From Ottowia beijingensis (GTDB taxonomy: Bacteria > Pseudomonadota > Gammaproteobacteria > Burkholderiales > Burkholderiaceae_C), in assembly GCF_013423955.1 (NCBI RefSeq), contig NZ_JACCKX010000001.1, forward strand, positions 3,348,001 to 3,412,000: a stretch of 64,000 nt of DNA, given 5' to 3'. Below are positions 41,497 through 50,770 of the stretch, in pieces. The notes beneath the pieces are model-generated. The model saw only the letters and a program-made list of their open reading frames with translations, was not told the origin of the DNA and did not search any database. The stretch's first letter is position 1, and every line of letters begins with the position of its first letter. The translations under genes and the position numbers were made by a program.

Positions 41497-43299
41497 TCAA
41501 TGATCGCCGCGTGCAGGCAACAACCCCATCAGCGTCTGCAAGCTATCCGCTTCGTTCACCGGCTTGTCCACCCGCCACCTGAGCATCCTCGGAAACCGTA
41601 CCGCAATCCCGCTCTTGTGCCGCGCCGAGCGGGCGATGCCCTCAAAGCCCAGCTCGAACACCAGCGTCGGCTCCACGCTGCGCACGGGGCCGAAGCTTTC
41701 GCGGGTGGTTTTGCGGACGATGGCGTCGACCTGGCGCATTTCTTCGTCGGTGAGGCCCGAATACGCCTTGGCAAAGGGCACCAGCGTGCGGTCGGGGTCT
41801 TCGGGCGGGCCGCTCCAGACGGCGAAGGTGTAGTCGCTGTACAGGCTGGCGCGGCGGCCGTGGCCGCGCTGGGCGTAGATGAGGACGGCGTCGACGCTCA
41901 TGGGGTCGATCTTCCACTTCCACCACTGGCCGAGCGCGGGGCGCGTGGCCGGTGCATCGGGCGCGTCGGCATCGACACTGCCCGCCAGCGCGGTCTTGGT
42001 GCGGCCGACGCCGTAGCGCGCGTCGCGGTGCTTGAGCATGAAGCCTTCTGTCCCTAAGCGCCGCGCCGCTTCGCGCTGGCGCGCGAGGTCGGCCCACGTT
42101 TCGCCATGCAGCAGCGGCGACAGGTGCAGCGCGGGGTGCGGGTGCGCGGCGACCAGCGCTTCGAGCGCGGTGCGGCGGGCGTGTTGCGGCTGGGCGCGCA
42201 GGTCGTGGCCGTCCAGCTCCAGCAGGTCGTAGGCCAGCAGCACGACCGGCACTTCGGCCAGCAGTTTGGCGCCAAGCGTCTTGCGGCCGATGCGGCGCTG
42301 CAGGGCGGCAAAGGGTTGCACGCTGCCGGCGTAGACGGCGTGGGTGTCGGCGGTTTCTGAATCGATTTGGCCGCCAGCGCTTGTCTGGCGTGCGCGAGCA
42401 GCTATCAAATCAGTAGTCTTCCAGACCACGATCTCGCCGTCGAGCACCGTGCCTTCGGGCAGCGTGGCGCCCAGGGCGGCCAGTTCGGGGAAGCGGTCGG
42501 TCACCAGGTCTTCGCCGCGCGACCAGATGAAGACCTGGCCATCGCGCACCACCAGTTGCGCGCGAATGCCGTCCCACTTCCACTCGATTTGCCACTGCGC
42601 GGGCGCGCCCAGCAGTTCGTCGAAGCGCGCCAGAGGCTCGTTGAACGGGTGCGCCAGGTAGAACGGATAGGGCTGGCCGCCGCGCGCGCCGAGCAGCGTG
42701 GGCGCGTCGGCCGGCGCGGTGAGGGCGCTGAAGTCGGCCGCCGTGGGCCGGGCGCCGGGTTGCGTGTAGCCCATCAGGCGCTGGGCGACTATTTTTGAGT
42801 CGACGCCGCTCACGGCGGCCAGCGCCTGCGTGACCTGCAGCTTCGACACGCCGACGCGAAACGCGCCGGTGATGAGCTTGAAGTACACCAGCCGGTCATC
42901 GGCGGCCAGTTCGCGCCACTGCTCGGCGAGCCGCGCGTGCAGCGCCTCGGGCGGCTGGCCGCGCAGGGGCAGCAGGTGGTGCTGCAGCCAGTCGGCCAAC
43001 GGGCGTTGCACGGGCGCGGCAGGTTCGGGCAGCAGCAGGCTGATGGTTTCGGCCAGGTCGCCGACGGCTTCGTAGCTTTCGTCGAACAGCCATTCGGGCA
43101 GGCCGGCCGCCGCGCGCGCCTGCTCGCGCAGCACGCGCGTGGGCACCAGCTGGCGCGGCTTGCCGCCAGCGAGAAAGTAGACGGCCCAGGCCGCATCGGC
43201 CGGCGGCGCGGCGCGCAGGTAGTCTTGCAGCGCGGCCTGCTTGGCAAGGCTGGACGTGCTGGCGTCGAGGGCGCGGTAGAGGGCGGCGAAGGCGTGCAT
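41497..43299 (-). CDS. ATP-dependent DNA ligase of the ligase-associated repair cluster
   Basis: The nucleotidyltransferase motif I is IEWKWDGIRAQLVVRDG, the Lys being adenylated. Other segments are GTVLDGEIVVWKTTDL, EGFMLKHRDARYGVG and WWKWKIDPMSVDAVLIYAQR. The C-terminal OB part reads PFAKAYSGLTDEEMRQVDAI. Start MHAFAALYRALDAS at 43299 matches family starts; an ATG at 43386 overlapping the Lig-exo stop is in frame, but the 29 added residues come from an R65 copy. Another R65 lies at 42357-42420, in frame within the catalytic domain. The frame is intact. Confidence 0.93.
   Translation of the reverse strand: MHAFAALYRALDASTSSLAKQAALQDYLRAAPPADAAWAVYFLAGGKPRQLVPTRVLREQARAAAGLPEWLFDESYEAVGDLAETISLLLPEPAAPVQRPLADWLQHHLLPLRGQPPEALHARLAEQWRELAADDRLVYFKLITGAFRVGVSKLQVTQALAAVSGVDSKIVAQRLMGYTQPGARPTAADFSALTAPADAPTLLGARGGQPYPFYLAHPFNEPLARFDELLGAPAQWQIEWKWDGIRAQLVVRDGQVFIWSRGEDLVTDRFPELAALGATLPEGTVLDGEIVVWKTTDLIAARARQTSAGGQIDSETADTHAVYAGSVQPFAALQRRIGRKTLGAKLLAEVPVVLLAYDLLELDGHDLRAQPQHARRTALEALVAAHPHPALHLSPLLHGETWADLARQREAARRLGTEGFMLKHRDARYGVGRTKTALAGSVDADAPDAPATRPALGQWWKWKIDPMSVDAVLIYAQRGHGRRASLYSDYTFAVWSGPPEDPDRTLVPFAKAYSGLTDEEMRQVDAIVRKTTRESFGPVRSVEPTLVFELGFEGIARSARHKSGIAVRFPRMLRWRVDKPVNEADSLQTLMGLLPARGDH
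42357..42420 (-). repeat. R65 repeat copy inside the ligase gene (translated)
   Basis: Read as TTDLIAARARQTSAGGQ right after DGEIVVWK, a position inside the adenylation domain. It keeps the frame. The repeat core is AGCGCTTGTCTGGCGTGCGC. Confidence 0.85.
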
Positions 43300-43328
43300 C
43301 GCTTGTGCCTCAGGCGCGTGATTCAGCG

Positions 43329-43385
43329 CAAAAATGCTGCCACCGCTTGATGGGTAAGCGCTTTCAGCTATCAAAAGGATAGTCA
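43329..43385 (-). repeat. R65 repeat copy between Lig-exo and ligase
   Basis: It begins at the Lig-exo TGA stop (TGACTATCCTTTTGATAGCT on the minus strand) and carries AAGCGCTTACCCATCAAGCGG. It creates an ATG overlapping that stop and an in-frame extension of the ligase. Confidence 0.75.
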
Positions 43386-44502
43386 TCGTGGGTACGCTGG
43401 GTGCGCGCCGGAATCCGCGCCCGGGTCCGCGCCGGGGTCATTGCCGGGCTCCGCACCCGTGGCGCGGTCCGGGTCGGTGGTGGCGGGCGCTTCGGGCTGC
43501 GCGTCGTCGTCCTCGCCGCCGTAGTCGGTGTCGAACGCGCCGGCCTGCAGGCCCTGCTCGGCCAGCCAGCGCACCATCACCGGCACGCTGCCGTGGGTGA
43601 CGATGACGCGCGGCGCGCCGGTGGCGGCGATGGCGCGCTGCAGGCTGGGCCAGTCGGCGTGGTCGCTCAGCACGAAGCCGCGGTCGACCCCGCGCCGCCG
43701 CCTCGCGCCGCGGATTCGCATCCAGCCGCTGGCAAATGCGTCGGCATGCTCGCCGAAGCGGCGCAGCCAGCGTGCCGCCGGCCGAGGGCGGGGCGATCAC
43801 CAGCGCGCGCTTCAAGGCCGCCTTGTCGATCGCCGCATCGGTGACGCGGTGCGTGGCGGGCAGCGCCACGGCGCTGGCGCGGTAGGCGTCGTTCAGGGCC
43901 TCGACGGCGCCGTGGCAGACGATGGGGCCAATGGACGCATCCACGCCCGCCAGCAGCCGCTGCGCCTTGCCGAAGGCGTAGGCATAGACGATGCTGGCGC
44001 GCCCGGCCTCGGCGTTGGCGCGCCACCAGGCGTTCAGATCGGCGAACAGCGCGGCGGGCGCGGGCCAGCGGTAGATGGGCAGGCCGAAGGTCGATTCGGT
44101 GATGAACACGTCGCAGCGCACGGGCTCGAACGGCGCGCAGGTGGGGTCGGCGTCCAGCTTGTAGTCGCCCGAGGCCACCCACACGCGGCCGGCATGCTCG
44201 ATGCGGACCTGCGCCGAACCCAGCACGTGGCCGGCGGGGTGCAGCGAAACGCGCACGCCGTTCAACGTGACAGGCTCGCCATAGGCCAGGGTTTGCAGCG
44301 CGATGTCGTCGCCAAGGCGTGCGCGCATCACGTGTTCACTCTGCCTGTGCGCCAGATAGGCGCCGTGCCCGCGCCGCGCGTGGTCGCCATGCGCGTGGGT
44401 GATGACGGCTCGATCGACCGGCCGCCACGGGTCGATGTAGAAGTCGCCGGGCGGGCAATACAGGCCGCGCGGGGTGGCGATGACGAGGTCACCAGCCGTC
44501 AT
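43383..44502 (-). CDS. Ligase-associated DNA exonuclease (MBL/beta-CASP type, Lig-exo)
   Basis: The metallo-beta-lactamase motif is AVITHAHGDHARRGHG, followed by SLHPAGHVLGSAQVRI and WVASGDYKLDADPTCAPFEP, as in SNM1-like nucleases. The beta-CASP part contains IVYAYAFGKAQRLLAGV and GFVLSDHADWPSLQRAIAAT. The frame breaks near 43768; the other frame supplies WMRIRGARRRRGVDRGFVL and the C-terminus. The ATG at 44502 overlaps the UdgX stop (ATGA). It would trim DNA ends before ligation within this cluster. Confidence 0.88.
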
Positions 44503-46000
44503 GGCGCTGCGGCGTTGCTGGCGTGCGCCAGGTCGGCGATCCACATCGGCCAGGTGCGCTGGCGTTCGTCAGCCGGCAGGCGCAGCAGCGCCGCGGGGTG
44601 CCAGGTGACCCACACCGGCCGCCCACCCGGCCCCGGCCACGGCTGGCCGCGCAGCGCAGCCAGCTTGACGCCGGGCCCCAGCAGCGCCCGCGCGGCGGTG
44701 GCGCCAAGGGCGACGATGGCCTGCGGCTGCACCAGCTCTATCTCGCGCAGCAGCCAAGGGCGGCAGGCCATCACTTCGCGCTGCGCCGGTGTCTTGTGCA
44801 GGCGGCGCTTGCCGCGCAGCTCGTGCTTGAAGTGGCGCACGGCGTTGGTCAGATAGAGCTGGGCGCGGTCGATGCCGGCCAGCGCCAGGGCCTGGTCGAG
44901 CAATTGGCCGGCGGGGCCGACGAAAGGCAGGCCGGCCAGGTCCTCGCGGTCGCCGGGTTGCTCGCCGACCAGCATCAGCGGCGGCCGCAGCGGGCCGGAG
45001 CCTGACACGCCCTGCGTGGCGTGCTGCGCCAGCGGGCAGGCGGTGCAATGCTGCACGGCGGCGGACAGCTCGGCCAGCGTGCGCAACGGCTGGTCGACAT
45101 CGTCAACGTGGTCCGGGTTGCGGCGCGGGCCGCGCGGGGCGACCACGCGCGCGCCCGGCGCCTGCTCGATCATGCGCGCCGTGCGCGTGGGCGCGGCGGC
45201 CACCAGGGCGGCGATCTCGGCCGCCTCGGGCAGGTTGCGCCAGTACTTGGCCGGCATGTGCTGGCGCATCAGCGGCACGTTGAGCCGCGCCGGATTGAAG
45301 ATGTGCCGGTAGTAGGTCAGCCACAGTGCCTCGCCCGCGTCGGCCGGCGGGGCGTCGGCGCGCTGCGCGGGGGTCCGTCGGTCAGCTGGCGGGTGTCAGG
45401 GCACCAGCGCACGCTGCGGTGCGGCGTGAGGATGGCCCAGCGCATGCCGGCAAAGCGCCGCGCGAACCAGGGCGCGACGGCGGGCAGCACGTCGTGCTCG
45501 GGCTCGAACCAGGCCACGTGCATCGGCTCGCCGCCGTCATCGGCAGCCAGGGGCCGAAAGCGCACGAAGGCGCGCATCTTGTACGCATCGCGCTGCACCG
45601 CCTTGGCCAGGCGCGCCAGCCGCTGCACGTCGGCATCCAGCACGTCGTGGCGCAAGGCGGGTTCGTGACGCAGGCGCCACAGCACGCGGTACAGCAGCTC
45701 GAAGCGCGCCGGGTCGCGATGCAGCACCACGCGGCGCGCGGCGGCCACGAAGGCGCGGGGCAACTGCAAGGCGGCGGCAAAGCTTGCGGGCGCAGGGTGG
45801 GCCGGCGGCGCGGCGGCTTCGGCCAGCAGGTCGGGCGAGGGGTTTTCAGCGGCGGCGAAAGCGGCCCAGCGCGGCGCGGCGTCGGCGGGCGCGATGCCGG
45901 CGGCGAGCAGCGCCAGGGCTTGGGCACGAAAGCGGTCGAAGGCGCGCGTGGGGGGATGAGGTCGGGCTCGGCGATGGGAGGCGGCGACCCGGCGCCTTGA
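44499..46000 (-). CDS. DUF4130 - UdgX fusion, uracil-DNA-binding/repair protein
   Basis: The N-terminal half is a DUF4130 domain (FELLYRVLWRLRHEPALRHD, DAYKMRAFVRFRPLAADDGG, RFAGMRWAILTPHRSVRW). The C-terminal half is UdgX-type: the iron-sulfur cysteines begin CTACPLAQHATQ, then LMLVGEQPGDREDLAG, YLTNAVRHFKHE and the diagnostic loop GKRRLHKTPAQ. UdgX forms a covalent bond with uracil DNA through that His. One restored base at the G run 45369-45373 joins the halves. The exact start is unclear: the frame is open to about 46020 without a good ATG. Confidence 0.87.
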
Positions 46001-46094
46001 GATGAGAGGCTGAAGTCGCCTTCAGCTCCGTCTTCCTCCGGGGGCGACCGGGTGTCCGTTCGGGCGCGAGTGTGGGCATGGGCGTACCCGGGCG

Positions 46095-47413
46095 TCAGAA
46101 CAAGGCCGCTTGAAGGGAGGATGGGTGTACCGGCGCCGCCGGCGACGCCAGCGAACGCGGCTCGGCCAGCGCTGAACGCTCTACGCCACCCGCGCGCGGC
46201 CGGTGATCCGCCAGCACCACGAACGGCAGCACCTTGGCCGGGCTGACGCGCAGCGCGCGCAGATCGGCGGCGCGCAGCCGGCGGGCGCGCCGCGCGAGCA
46301 GCAGCTTGTCGACCGATCGCACCCCGAGGCCCGGAACACGCAGCAGCAGCGCGCGCGGGCGGTATTCAGGTCGACCGGGAAGCGCTCCGGATGCGCCAGC
46401 GCCCAAGCCAGCTTGGGGTCCACATCCAGCGCCAGCATGCCGGTCTGGCCGGACGGCGTGATTTCATCGGCGCCAAAGCCGTAAAAACGCATCAGCCAGT
46501 CGGCCTGGTACAGCCGGTGCTCGCGCAGCAGCGGCGGCGCCTGCGCGGGCAGGGCAGCGGCGGCGTGCGGTATGGGGCTGAAGGCGGAGTAATACACGCG
46601 CCGCAACCGATAGGCGCCATACAGCTGCGCGCTGGTGGCCAGGATGGTGGCGTCGCTGGCGCCGTCGGCGCCGACGATCATCTGCGTGCTTTGGCCCGCG
46701 GCGGCAAATGCCGGCGGCGCGGCCTTGCGCCGCCCCGCGCCGGGCAGCAGGCGCACGGGCTGGGCGCGCACGGCGCGGCGCTCGGTTTGAGCGTCTTCGA
46801 TCGCCAGCGTCAGCCGGGCCATGCTGCGCCGGATGCTGGTACTGCTCTTTTCGGGCGCCAGGCGGTCCAGCCCCTGCTGCGTGGGCAGCTCGATGTTGAC
46901 CGACAGCCGATCGGCCCAGCGCCCGGCCTGCGCCAGCAGCTCGGGCGCGGCGTCGGGAATCGTCTTCAGGTGGATGTAGCCACGAAAGTCGTGCACCTCG
47001 CGCAGCGTGCGCGCCACGCGCACCAGTTGCTCCATCGTGTAGTCCGGATCGCGGATGACGCCGCTGGACAGGAACAGGCCTTCGATGCAGTTGCGGCGGT
47101 AGAAGTCGAGCGTCAGCGCCACCACTTCTTCCACCGTGAAGCGGGCGCGTGGCACATCGCTGCCCCGTCGGTTGATGCAGTATGCGCAGTCGTACAGGCA
47201 GAAATTCGTCAACAGGATCTTGAGCAGCGAGATGCAGCGGCCATCCGGCGCGAAGCTGTGGCAAATCCCCATGCCCTCGTTCGAACCCAGGCCACGCCCC
47301 TGCGATGAATCGCGCCGCGTGCCGCCGCTGGACGCGCACGAGGCATCGTATTTGGCCGCGTCGGCCAGGATGGCGAGTTTGGTCGGTAAATCCACTGGAT
47401 AAGAATACAGCAT
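46095..47413 (-). CDS. Putative DNA modification/repair radical SAM protein
   Basis: The radical SAM cluster motif is ILLTNFCLYDCAYCINRRGS (CxxxCxxC). An SPL-like core follows (GLFLSSGVIRDPDYTMEQLV, GYIHLKTIPDA, LPTQQGLDRLAPEKSS). A C-terminal helix-hairpin-helix is GLGVRSVDKLLLARRARRLR. This combination is the protein found beside the DUF4130/UdgX and ligase-associated genes. The frame breaks at 46367-46369; one base gives the second half ending SLQAALF at 46095. Start MLYSYPVDLPTKLAILADAA at 47413 was preferred to 47464. Confidence 0.87.
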
Positions 47414-47559
47414 TCGCGGATTCGCTGCATGAGGGCGGGGCAGCATGGCGTACGCGCGACTCACCCCGCAAAACGCTGGCCGCTACCGATGCGAGGGCAG
47501 TGGCGCGGTTGCGACAGGCCTTCCCGGCGCGACGGCGATCCGCCCGCCGCGCGTGCGGC

Positions 47560-48081
47560 TCACACGTTCAGCTCGCCGTCCACCCCGCCGTCGCTGGTCT
47601 TGCTGCCGGTGACCGCGGCAAAGCTCATCTTGACGAATGAGACGATCTTGCCCGAGGTGGTTTGCCAATAGTGGCCTGCGTTGGGCGTCACGCGCAGCAC
47701 GGTCACGCGCGGGTCGTCCTTGCCATCGAACCAGGCGCTGGCCAGGGCGGTCCAGTATTTGTCGATGGTGGCGCGGTCGGTGTGCACCGTGGCGGTGCCC
47801 GAGACGGCCAGGTACTCGTACTTGTCGTCGTTCTGGCAAGTGACGATCACGCGCGGGTCCTTGGCGATGTCGCGGTTCTTCTCGCTGGCGCTGGAGCTGA
47901 GGAACCAGAAGGTGCCGTCCTCGTCCACCTTCTGGATCGCCATCGGGCGCACGTCGCCGGGAAAGTTGGTGACGTCGGTGGCGAACATGCACATGCGCGC
48001 GTCCTTGGCGATCTCGTGAATCTTCTTGCCTGCCGCGGCGCCGTTCAGGTCTTGCCGGGGTTGTTGCTCAATATCGGCCAT
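47560..48081 (-). CDS. Pyridoxamine-5'-phosphate-oxidase-like FMN-binding protein (general stress protein 26 type)
   Basis: The 173-residue protein has the split-barrel features KIHEIAKDARMCMFATDVTN, VRPMAIQKVDEDGTFWFLSS and VIVTCQNDDKYEYLAVSGTA, typical of the small FMN/flavin-binding stress proteins. The substrate is unknown. The start MADIEQQPRQD at 48081 was chosen over an upstream ATG at 48174 because the added residues have no family match. The frame is intact. Confidence 0.87.
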   Translation of the reverse strand: MADIEQQPRQDLNGAAAGKKIHEIAKDARMCMFATDVTNFPGDVRPMAIQKVDEDGTFWFLSSSASEKNRDIAKDPRVIVTCQNDDKYEYLAVSGTATVHTDRATIDKYWTALASAWFDGKDDPRVTVLRVTPNAGHYWQTTSGKIVSFVKMSFAAVTGSKTSDGGVDGELNV

Positions 48082-48222
48082 GTCGGTGTTCCTTGTTGTT
48101 TGAGGCGAACATCCATTGGGCCGTACCGCTGGCGCGCACCGGGCCGGGCCCTGTCGCGCAAGGGCGTAGGACAAGTGCGCATGTGCGCGACCAATGGGCC
48201 ACGCGCATCGGCGCCATGGCGG

Positions 48223-50051
48223 TCAACGCCCGCGCAGGAACAGCGCGTCCAGCTCTTTCATCGACAACTGGCGCCAGGTCGGGCGGCCGTGGTTGCACTG
48301 GTCTGAGCGCTCGGTGGCTTCCATCTGGCGCAGCAGGGCGTTCATCTCCTCGTGCGTCAGGCGGCGGTTGGCGCGCACGGCGCCGTGGCAGGCCATGGTG
48401 GCCAGCAGTTCGTGCTGTGCGCGCTCCACCACCGTGGCGGCCTCGTGCTGGGCCAGCTCGGCCAGCACGCTGCGCGCCAGCTCGACCGCATCGCCCGCCG
48501 CCAGCGTGGTGGGCACGGCGCGCACGGCCAGCGTCTTGGGTGAGAAGGGGTGATCTCCAACCCCAGCCGCGCCAGCACCTCGGCGGCGCTTTCGGCGGTG
48601 GCCACTTCGGCCGGCGTGGCGGCGAAGGTGGCGGGGATCAGCAGCGGCTGGCGCGCGATCTGCGCGCCGTCGAGCTGGCCTTTCAGCCGCTCGTACACGA
48701 TGCGCTCGTGCGCCGCGTGCATGTCGACCAGCACCAGGCCGGCGTGGTTTTCCGCCAGGATGTAGACGCCGTGCAGCTGCGCGATGGCGCGGCCAAGCGG
48801 CCAGTCGGCCACGTGCGCGTCGTGGCCGGGCGCGGCGGCAGGGGCGGGTGCCGCATCGGCCGCGCGGGCCGACCAGAGCACTTGCGCTTCATGCACCGCG
48901 CGCGCCGCGCTTGCTTCAAAATGAATAGCTGCCTGCGCTTGTCCATCAAGCGCGGGCGGCCTAAAAGACCTGAAATTTCCAGCCGGCCAGGCGACGCCGG
49001 TATCCGGGCCCGCGGCATCGCTCGACAGCGTCCCGGCCAGCGCGGCGCGCGGCGCGGCCAGCGCGTTTTCGATCGCGTGGCGCACCGCCTGGTGCACCTC
49101 GCGGCTGTCGCGAAAACGCACCTCGATCTTGGTCGGGTGCACGTTCACATCCACGCGCGCCGGGTCGATGGCCACGTGCAGCACGTACACCGGCTGACGC
49201 TGGCCGTGCAGCACGTCTTCATAGGCGGCACGCGCGGCGTGGGTGATGACCTTGTCGCGCACGAAGCGGCCGTTGACATAGGCGAACTGCTGGTCGGCGC
49301 GCGAACGCGCCACGTCCGGCAGGCCCGCGCGGCCGCTGACATGCACCGACCCCGCACGATGGTCGATGGCGACGGAATCGGCCAGGAAATCCTCGCCCAG
49401 CACGTCGGCCAGGCGCTGGGCGCGGCCAGCATCGCCGGGGTGGGCGCGCCATTGCTCGATCAGCTTGCCCTCGTGCCAGATGGCGAAGCCCACGTCGGGC
49501 CGCGCCAGCGCGTGGCGGCGCACGGCGTCGATACAGTGCGCCAGCTCGGTGGCGTCGGTCTTGAGAAACTTGCGGCGCGCCGGCACGCTGTAGAACAGCT
49601 CCTTGACCTCCACCGTGGTGCCCTGCGCGCGCGCCACGGGCTTCAGTTCGCCGGTGCGGCCGTCCAGCAGATAAGCACGATCTTGGCCGCCAGCGCGCGA
49701 CAACAGGGCGACTTCAGCAATCGAATTGATAGCAGCCAGGGCCTCGCCCCGAAAGCCCATGGTGCCCACGGATTCCAGCTCGGGCAGGCTGGCGATCTTG
49801 CTGGTGGCGTGGCGCTTCAGGGCCACCGGCATTTCCTCGGGCAGGATGCCGGCGCCGTCGTCCTCCACGCTGATCAGGCGCACGCCGCCGGCCAGCAGCC
49901 GCAAGGTGATTTGCGTGGCGCCGGCGTCGAGCGCGTTGTCGAGCAGTTCGCGCACCACCGAGGCCGGGCGCTCCACCACCTCGCCGGCGGCGATCTGGCT
50001 GATCAGCTCGTCGGGCAGTTCGCGGATGGGGCGGCGGGGTGGGGTGCTCAT
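48223..50051 (-). CDS. mutL: DNA mismatch repair protein MutL
   Basis: The GHKL ATPase is complete: [76 protein letters not shown] and [14 protein letters not shown]. The C-terminal dimerisation part is [20 protein letters not shown] and, after a shift at the run 48547-48550, [20 protein letters not shown] and [20 protein letters not shown]. One base restores it. An R65 copy sits in the linker. The conserved endonuclease DQHA(X)2E(X)4E motif of some MutLs is [16 protein letters not shown]-like here. Confidence 0.94.
48910..48978 (+). repeat. mutL: R65 repeat copy in the mutL linker (translated)
   Basis: AATAGCTGCCTGCGCTTG-TCCAT-CAAGCGCGGGCGG is a near-consensus core. The gene reads its reverse strand as [18 protein letters not shown]. 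Confidence 0.85.
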
Positions 50052-50087
50052 GCCATGATTCTAGGAACCGCACCGACACACCCACCC

Positions 50088-50729
50088 ATGCTGCCCATCC
50101 TGTTCACCGTGAGCTGCCTCGTTCTCGTCGGCGCCCTGCTGGCGGCCGAGCGCGTGGGGCGCCCGGTGCTGGCGGGCACGGTCAAGACGATGGCGAGCTT
50201 GTGCTTCATCGCGTTGGCGCTCGTGCTGGGGGCCTTGTCCACGACGTACGGAACCATCGTGCTGGTGGCGCTGGTGCTGAGCGCGCTGGGCGATGTGGCA
50301 CTGGCGTCCGACCGGCCGGCGGCCTTCATGGCGGGACTGGGCTTCTTTCTACTGGCGCACATCGCGTTCTCGGCGGCCTTCGCGCAGGCGCCGTGGTCTT
50401 GGGGCGCTCTGGCCACCGCAGCAGCGGCCATGGCGGTGGTGGGCGCTTTGAGCCTGCGCTGGCTGTGGCCGCATCTGGGCGCGGGGTTCAAGGGGCCGGT
50501 GCTGGCCTACATTGTGGCGATCATGGTGATGTGCGCGCTGGCCATCGCGTTCGCCGGGGCCACGGGGCGCTGGCTGCCGGCGGTGGGGGCGCTGCTGTTC
50601 GCGGCGTCGGACCTGGCGGTGGCGCGGCAGGCCTTCGTGGCCAGGACCTTCCTGAACAAGGCCTGGGGCCTGCCGGCGTACTACGTGGCGCAGTTGCTGA
50701 TGGCGTGGTCGGTGGCCGGCGCTGCGTGA
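50088..50729 (+). CDS. Lysoplasmalogenase / YhhN family membrane protein
   Basis: The 213-residue protein has about seven or eight hydrophobic helices (LFTVSCLVLVGALLAAERVG, ASLCFIALALVLGAL, FMAGLGFFLLAHIAFSAAF, ALSLRWLWPHLGAGF) and the C-terminal signature LLFAASDLAVARQAFV with PAYYVAQLLMAWSV. The family hydrolyses the vinyl-ether bond of lysoplasmalogens in animals; the bacterial role is unclear. The start at 50088 is preferred to an ATG at 50055. It is divergent from mutL. Confidence 0.85.
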   Translation: MLPILFTVSCLVLVGALLAAERVGRPVLAGTVKTMASLCFIALALVLGALSTTYGTIVLVALVLSALGDVALASDRPAAFMAGLGFFLLAHIAFSAAFAQAPWSWGALATAAAAMAVVGALSLRWLWPHLGAGFKGPVLAYIVAIMVMCALAIAFAGATGRWLPAVGALLFAASDLAVARQAFVARTFLNKAWGLPAYYVAQLLMAWSVAGAA

Positions 50730-50770
50730 GGCGCGGCGCTGCTGCGGCGCCGCACGGATAATCGCGCCCC

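Noticed and set aside
49700-49745. An extra R65 copy in mutL near AATCGAATTGATAGCAGCC
   Set aside because: This stretch encodes the conserved [11 protein letters not shown] motif of MutL itself, so the resemblance is accidental.
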